Below, piece by piece: positions 61,297 through 64,000 of a stretch of 64,000 bases of DNA. Both the position numbers and the translations under genes were made by a program. The stretch is from Mesorhizobium sp. NBSH29 (GTDB lineage Bacteria > Pseudomonadota > Alphaproteobacteria > Rhizobiales > Rhizobiaceae). The first letter of the stretch is position 1. Every line of letters starts with the position of its first letter. The notes beneath the pieces are model-generated. The model did not search any database and was not told where the DNA came from. It saw only the letters and a list, made by a program, of their open reading frames with translations. The stretch is taken from assembly GCF_015500055.1 (NCBI RefSeq), contig NZ_CP045492.1, positions 2,676,501-2,740,500 of the forward strand, read 5' to 3'.

Positions 61297-62160
61297 ATGA
61301 GCAGCACGACGAGAAAACCGGGCAATATTGGCTTTGCCGGCCAGATCCATGAGGATGAAACCGGCGTTCAGATGCTGGGAAACGGATACCGCGCATACAG
61401 CCCAGCGTTAATGCGCTTCACCGCGCCAGACAATCTTTCGCCGTTTAAGCAAGGTGGCATCAATGCGTATGGCTACTGCATGGGGGACCCCGTCAACAAT
61501 CACGATCCGAGCGGGCATATTACGTTCCGAGCCCTGGCCCACACTGTTTTGAATGTTATCAGGTTGCGGAACAGCGCCTTAATCGGCGCAAGTCGGCTGG
61601 AGCGATTGCCGTTTGTCGCGATGCGGGAGGTTGTTCGGTATTTGCCAGGGCACGCCGCAGTAGACCTCGCATCGACGTCAACGACGATGAATTTCAGGGT
61701 GAACAGTGCCACCTATCGGATCGGCAAAATGGATATCGGCCGTCTTCCGGGGGCACAGATTGGCTTCTCGACGTACCTTGCCAGAGGTACCGGAGTTGCG
61801 CAGGTGAACGCCCGCAGACGCATCGAGCTTGGCATTCAGGAAGGTGTCCTTCCGGGGCAAATCAGGGCTGAATTACCCAATTCGCAGCTGGGTATGCAGC
61901 ATAATACTGGAATGTCGCAGAAGGCCTTGCAGACAGATCTTCAGGCGGCTTTGGGCCCCTATTATCAGTCTCCCGAAATCACCGCCCAGCGGCGAGGAAA
62001 AATGTTTCCATTATCAAGAGCGGCAAGCACAGTCTACGCGGGTGTGCAGCGGCTGACGGAGGATTTGCACTATCCGTTGCGGCTTCGCCAGCAAGCCCTA
62101 CTCATTCGACAAGGTGACAGAAGAGCGCTGTGGAACTTCCGAAAGCGATTTATTTCCTAG
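61297..62160 (+). CDS. Orphan RHS-repeat-associated core protein with F-box-like segment
   Basis: A 287-residue protein. Residues about 10-74 are an RHS core end: GFAGQIHEDETGVQMLGNGY, RAYSPALMRFTAPDNLSPF, GGINAYGYCMGDPVN, then DPSGH, the point where RHS proteins change from core to variable toxin tip. No YD repeats precede it, so it is a stand-alone tip with a minimal core. In the tip, residues about 102-133 read RLERLPFVAMREVVRYLPGH followed by AAVDLASTSTTMN, matching the L-P...I/V..YL...DL..L..TS pattern of eukaryotic F-box domains. The remaining 150 residues are basic and unrecognised. GTG at 61285 is an alternative start. It lies directly after the rpoC terminator, and its stop overlaps the stop of the convergent dehydrogenase gene by two bases. 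No immunity, VgrG or type III gene is adjacent. Transfer origin is inferred. Confidence 0.78.
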   Translation: MSSTTRKPGNIGFAGQIHEDETGVQMLGNGYRAYSPALMRFTAPDNLSPFKQGGINAYGYCMGDPVNNHDPSGHITFRALAHTVLNVIRLRNSALIGASRLERLPFVAMREVVRYLPGHAAVDLASTSTTMNFRVNSATYRIGKMDIGRLPGAQIGFSTYLARGTGVAQVNARRRIELGIQEGVLPGQIRAELPNSQLGMQHNTGMSQKALQTDLQAALGPYYQSPEITAQRRGKMFPLSRAASTVYAGVQRLTEDLHYPLRLRQQALLIRQGDRRALWNFRKRFIS

Positions 62161-63089
62161 CGAAATTCGTCCACCACATTGCGCTTGCCCAGCATGAAAG
62201 CGTCGGCGACATGCTGCAGTGGCGCGAGGTCAACGTCTGACGTGTGGCTGCGAACAAGGTCACTGAAGCGCTTGTAAAGCATCGGGTATTCGGTCTCCGG
62301 TTCGTCGTGTACCACGACGCCATCAATGGCGAGCTTTGCACCGCCGCCTGACAACAGCATGGTGCCGCGGTCGGTCTCGGCGTGAATGTCCCAGCTTTGT
62401 GGCCCGGTCTGCAGCCAGTCGAGGTCCATCACGACGGGTGCACCCGACGACGTGCGAAATAACACTTTTGCAGCCACCGGGGCATCGCGGTTCGCCGGGA
62501 AATCAAGCGAAGCGTCAGTGATGAACATCGCTGGAAAAATATGCGTCATAATCGACAGGGCATTGATGCCCGGATCGAACACGCCAAATCCGCCCGGCTG
62601 CCAGATCCAGTCCTGGTCCGGATGCCATCGACGGACATCCTCCTTCCAGATGATTTGTGCTGATGTAAGAGTTGATGCCTGCAGAAACGCCCGCGCGGCC
62701 TCCACTGCCGGCGCATAGCGCGAATGCCAGCTGGCAAACAGCGTGACGCCCTGCCGTTCGGCAATGCGCTTCAGCTCTTCCACTTCGCTGACCGTCGCGC
62801 CGGGCGGCTTTTCCATGAACACATGCTTGCCGGCCTCCAGCGCTGCCCGCGCCGCGTCAAACCGGAATTTGGGCGGCATGCACAGCGATACCGCGTCAAT
62901 CTCGCCTATGTCCGCCAGCAGAGCCTCAATGGTTCCAAAGTTGGGGACGCCCTCGACTGTGCCGTGGCGGCTCGCTGCCGCAATCAAACGGAAATCATCG
63001 TTGGAAGCCAGCGCCGGCAGATGCTGGTCGCGTGCAATCTTGCCGACACCAACAACGGCTATGCGGATCGGCTCAGGGGATTGTGGCAT
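62157..63089 (-). CDS. Gfo/Idh/MocA family oxidoreductase, galactose/arabinose 1-dehydrogenase-like
   Basis: A 310-residue NAD(P)-dependent enzyme. Rossmann motif VVGVGKIARDQHLPALAS (about 12-29), EKPPGATVSEVEEL (about 93-106) with the catalytic Lys, and WKEDVRRWHPDQDWIWQPGG with GVFDPGINALSI (about 147-178). This latter block is what I recall from L-arabinose 1-dehydrogenase of Azospirillum and related D-galactose 1-dehydrogenases, which start the non-phosphorylated aldose pathway to 2-oxoglutarate. No lactonase or dehydratase gene is nearby, so the pathway cannot be confirmed. Its stop overlaps that of the RHS gene. Confidence 0.85.
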   Translation of the reverse strand: MPQSPEPIRIAVVGVGKIARDQHLPALASNDDFRLIAAASRHGTVEGVPNFGTIEALLADIGEIDAVSLCMPPKFRFDAARAALEAGKHVFMEKPPGATVSEVEELKRIAERQGVTLFASWHSRYAPAVEAARAFLQASTLTSAQIIWKEDVRRWHPDQDWIWQPGGFGVFDPGINALSIMTHIFPAMFITDASLDFPANRDAPVAAKVLFRTSSGAPVVMDLDWLQTGPQSWDIHAETDRGTMLLSGGGAKLAIDGVVVHDEPETEYPMLYKRFSDLVRSHTSDVDLAPLQHVADAFMLGKRNVVDEFR

Positions 63090-63179
63090 GGGTTGGCTCT
63101 CGACTGGGGAAGCGTTACTTCCGATCTACAGCCGGTGCGGGAAGACGGCAAGCAAGCTCTGCAGAACGCCATGGAGTGG

Positions 63180-63286
63180 ATGTGAAGACACCGTTCATGC
63201 GGCCAGCGGTTTAGAGCCGGGACGGTCTCGACCGTCACACGCAGCCTTTGCCACCCGGTAAGAGCCCCTTCCGGGTGGACTTTTTT
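63180..63286 (+). ncRNA. Candidate structured small RNA with terminator
   Basis: Between two minus-strand genes, the plus strand carries GACGGT-CTCG-ACCGTC (63221-63236) and then a clear terminator: CCACCCGG (63251-63258), CCGGGTGG (63271-63278), T-run at 63281-63286. No plus-strand gene ends here. On the minus strand the hairpin has no T-run, so it does not serve the HIT gene. The 5' end and promoter are not identified. Confidence 0.4.
63251..63286 (+). terminator. Rho-independent terminator without an upstream gene
   Basis: Eight-base-pair GC-rich stem (63251-63258 with 63271-63278), 12-base loop, then AC and six T residues. Orientation is plus, while both neighbouring genes are on the minus strand. 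Confidence 0.75.
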
Positions 63287-63723
63287 CAGCCAAGGCTGGC
63301 CAGCGCCGCCCTGATCTTCTCGGCGTTGGTTGCCAGAATTTCAGGCTTTTCCATGCTGCCGGTATGCGGTTTCAAGGCAATGCCCTCGAAGCGTGGGATC
63401 ACATGGACATGCAAGTGAAACATGCTCTGCCCGCCGGCGGCCTCGTTGAACTGCATTACGGTGACACCATCAGCCGCAAACGCGCTCTTCACAGCGCGGG
63501 CAAGCTTCTGCGCAGTCGCCATGACAGCTGACAGGCTCTCCGGCGACGCGTCGAGCAGATTGCGGGCCGGCGCCTTTGGCAGCACCAGACAATGGCCTTC
63601 GCCCTGCGGCATCACATCCATGATCGCCAGAGTGTCGGCATCCTCGAAGATCTTGTGCGACGGGATTTCGCCGCGCAGGATTTTGGCGAAGATGTTTTGC
63701 GGATCGTAGAGAGGGGCGGTCAT
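63286..63723 (-). CDS. HIT family protein
   Basis: A 145-residue histidine-triad hydrolase starting MTAPLYDPQNIFAKILRGEIP. The catalytic triad motif is HLHVHVIPR (about 103-111), and the nucleotide pocket includes EDADTLAIMDVMPQGEGHCLV (written in the protein near 27-47). The HIT family hydrolyses nucleoside phosphoramidates or dinucleoside polyphosphates; the C-terminal tail after HVIPRFEG is like the HinT/Hit-like rhizobial members. A 7-bp tandem repeat starts 11 bp upstream of its start codon, and no clear ribosome-binding site is present. Confidence 0.93.
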   Translation of the reverse strand: MTAPLYDPQNIFAKILRGEIPSHKIFEDADTLAIMDVMPQGEGHCLVLPKAPARNLLDASPESLSAVMATAQKLARAVKSAFAADGVTVMQFNEAAGGQSMFHLHVHVIPRFEGIALKPHTGSMEKPEILATNAEKIRAALASLG

Positions 63724-63733
63724 GGCGGCTCGT

Positions 63734-63782
63734 GGTGAATGGTGAATGGTGAATGGTGAATGGTGAATGGTGAATGGTGAAT
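63734..63782. repeat. Heptamer tandem repeat (GGTGAAT), seven copies
   Basis: Seven perfect copies of GGTGAAT lie between the HIT start codon (63723) and the stop of the GNAT-type gene (63825). The total is 49 bp. Copy-number change by slippage would alter the spacing of anything upstream of the HIT gene. Confidence 0.97.
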
Positions 63783-63824
63783 GGAAGGTGGCAGGTGTGC
63801 GCTCGTTGTCAACGGCGATGGTGA

Positions 63825-64000
63825 TCAGCCGCTGGTTTTCCTGAATGGCGCATGAGCGCCGAGATAATCACCAATCTGGGTCACCTCGCGCCGTTCATGC
63901 TCGAGATAGTCGGAGACGGCACGGCGCAGGCCGGGGTGGGAGATGTAGTGAGCCGAATGAACGGTGACGGGCAGGTAGCCACGCGCCAGCTTGTGCTCGC
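63825..64000 (-). CDS. GNAT family N-acetyltransferase (peptidoglycan biosynthesis/recognition type), C-terminal part
   Basis: The minus strand is open from the window edge to TGA at 63825-63827. The visible 58 residues include EHKLARGYLPVTVHSAHYIS, HPGLRRAVSDYLEHERREV and end GAHAPFRKTSG. The HSAHYI...PGLRRAV.DYLEHER pattern and the final PFRK are those of the C-terminus of the DUF482/GNAT protein found next to the HIT gene in rhizobia. The N-terminus lies outside the window. Function is unproven. Confidence 0.7.
   Translation of the reverse strand, partial: EHKLARGYLPVTVHSAHYISHPGLRRAVSDYLEHERREVTQIGDYLGAHAPFRKTSG

Overview
The window is GC-rich chromosomal DNA from an alphaproteobacterium of the order Hyphomicrobiales (Rhizobiales), most likely in the Phyllobacteriaceae/Brucellaceae neighbourhood. 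This rests on rhizobial gene content and order: gatC-gatA without gatB, a D-Ala-D-Ala carboxypeptidase next to clpS-clpA, bcp/AsmA-like/tyrS, a suf operon with two cysteine desulfurases and sufT, the BA14K family, DUF1489 and DUF6105 proteins, and tRNA-Tyr/tRNA-Gly/tuf/tRNA-Trp/secE/nusG/rplKAJL/rpoBC. I could not run a database search, so the genus is open.

Layout. 1-4.9 kb: partial AEC transporter, two small membrane proteins, ruvX, a UPF0173 hydrolase, gatC and gatA. 4.9-6.9 kb: one AT-richer gene for an StcE-like M66 metalloprotease, foreign in style. 7-13.7 kb: DUF599, serine dehydratase, DUF1489, a VWA/membrane J-domain pair, a SPOR-tailed D-Ala-D-Ala carboxypeptidase, then a decayed phasin. 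13.4-24 kb: clpS-clpA, azlCD, M23 peptidase, bcp, a large AsmA/YhdP-like protein, tyrS. 24-25.5 kb: a frameshifted PaiB-type gene and an alpha/beta hydrolase. 25.7-33.2 kb: suf operon (desulfurase-sufB-sufC-sufD-sufS-sufT-sufA-tfoX-like). 33.2-37 kb: DEAD-box helicase, NAD kinase, GFA protein, tRNA-Thr, BA14K. 37-42.5 kb: IclR regulator divergent from gcl-hyi-glxR, then an FMN reductase. 42.5-46.7 kb: rlmB, tRNA-Tyr, tRNA-Gly, a zinc-ribbon protein, a PAS/HWE histidine kinase, an amidase and a small secreted protein. 46.9-61.2 kb: tuf, tRNA-Trp, secE-nusG-rplKAJL-rpoBC, closed by a strong terminator. 61.3-64 kb: an orphan RHS-core protein with an F-box-like segment, a sugar dehydrogenase, a possible structured RNA, a HIT protein, a heptamer tandem repeat and a cut-off GNAT gene.

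How the genes work together. Most of the window is housekeeping: translation and transcription (gatCA, tyrS, tuf, ribosomal proteins, RNA polymerase), Fe-S cluster assembly (suf), proteolysis (clpSA), envelope maintenance and glyoxylate salvage (gcl operon).

The most interesting content is two lone genes placed between core genes without visible mobile-element hallmarks: the M66 protease (relatives cleave eukaryotic glycoproteins; no signal peptide seen here) and the RHS/F-box-like protein. Both suggest eukaryote-directed or competitive functions acquired by transfer. Secondary points are a Pam18/Tim14-like membrane J protein, a phasin decayed down to its tail and terminator, and several operator- or leader-like inverted repeats. 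No CRISPR array, rRNA operon, prophage or intact insertion sequence was seen.
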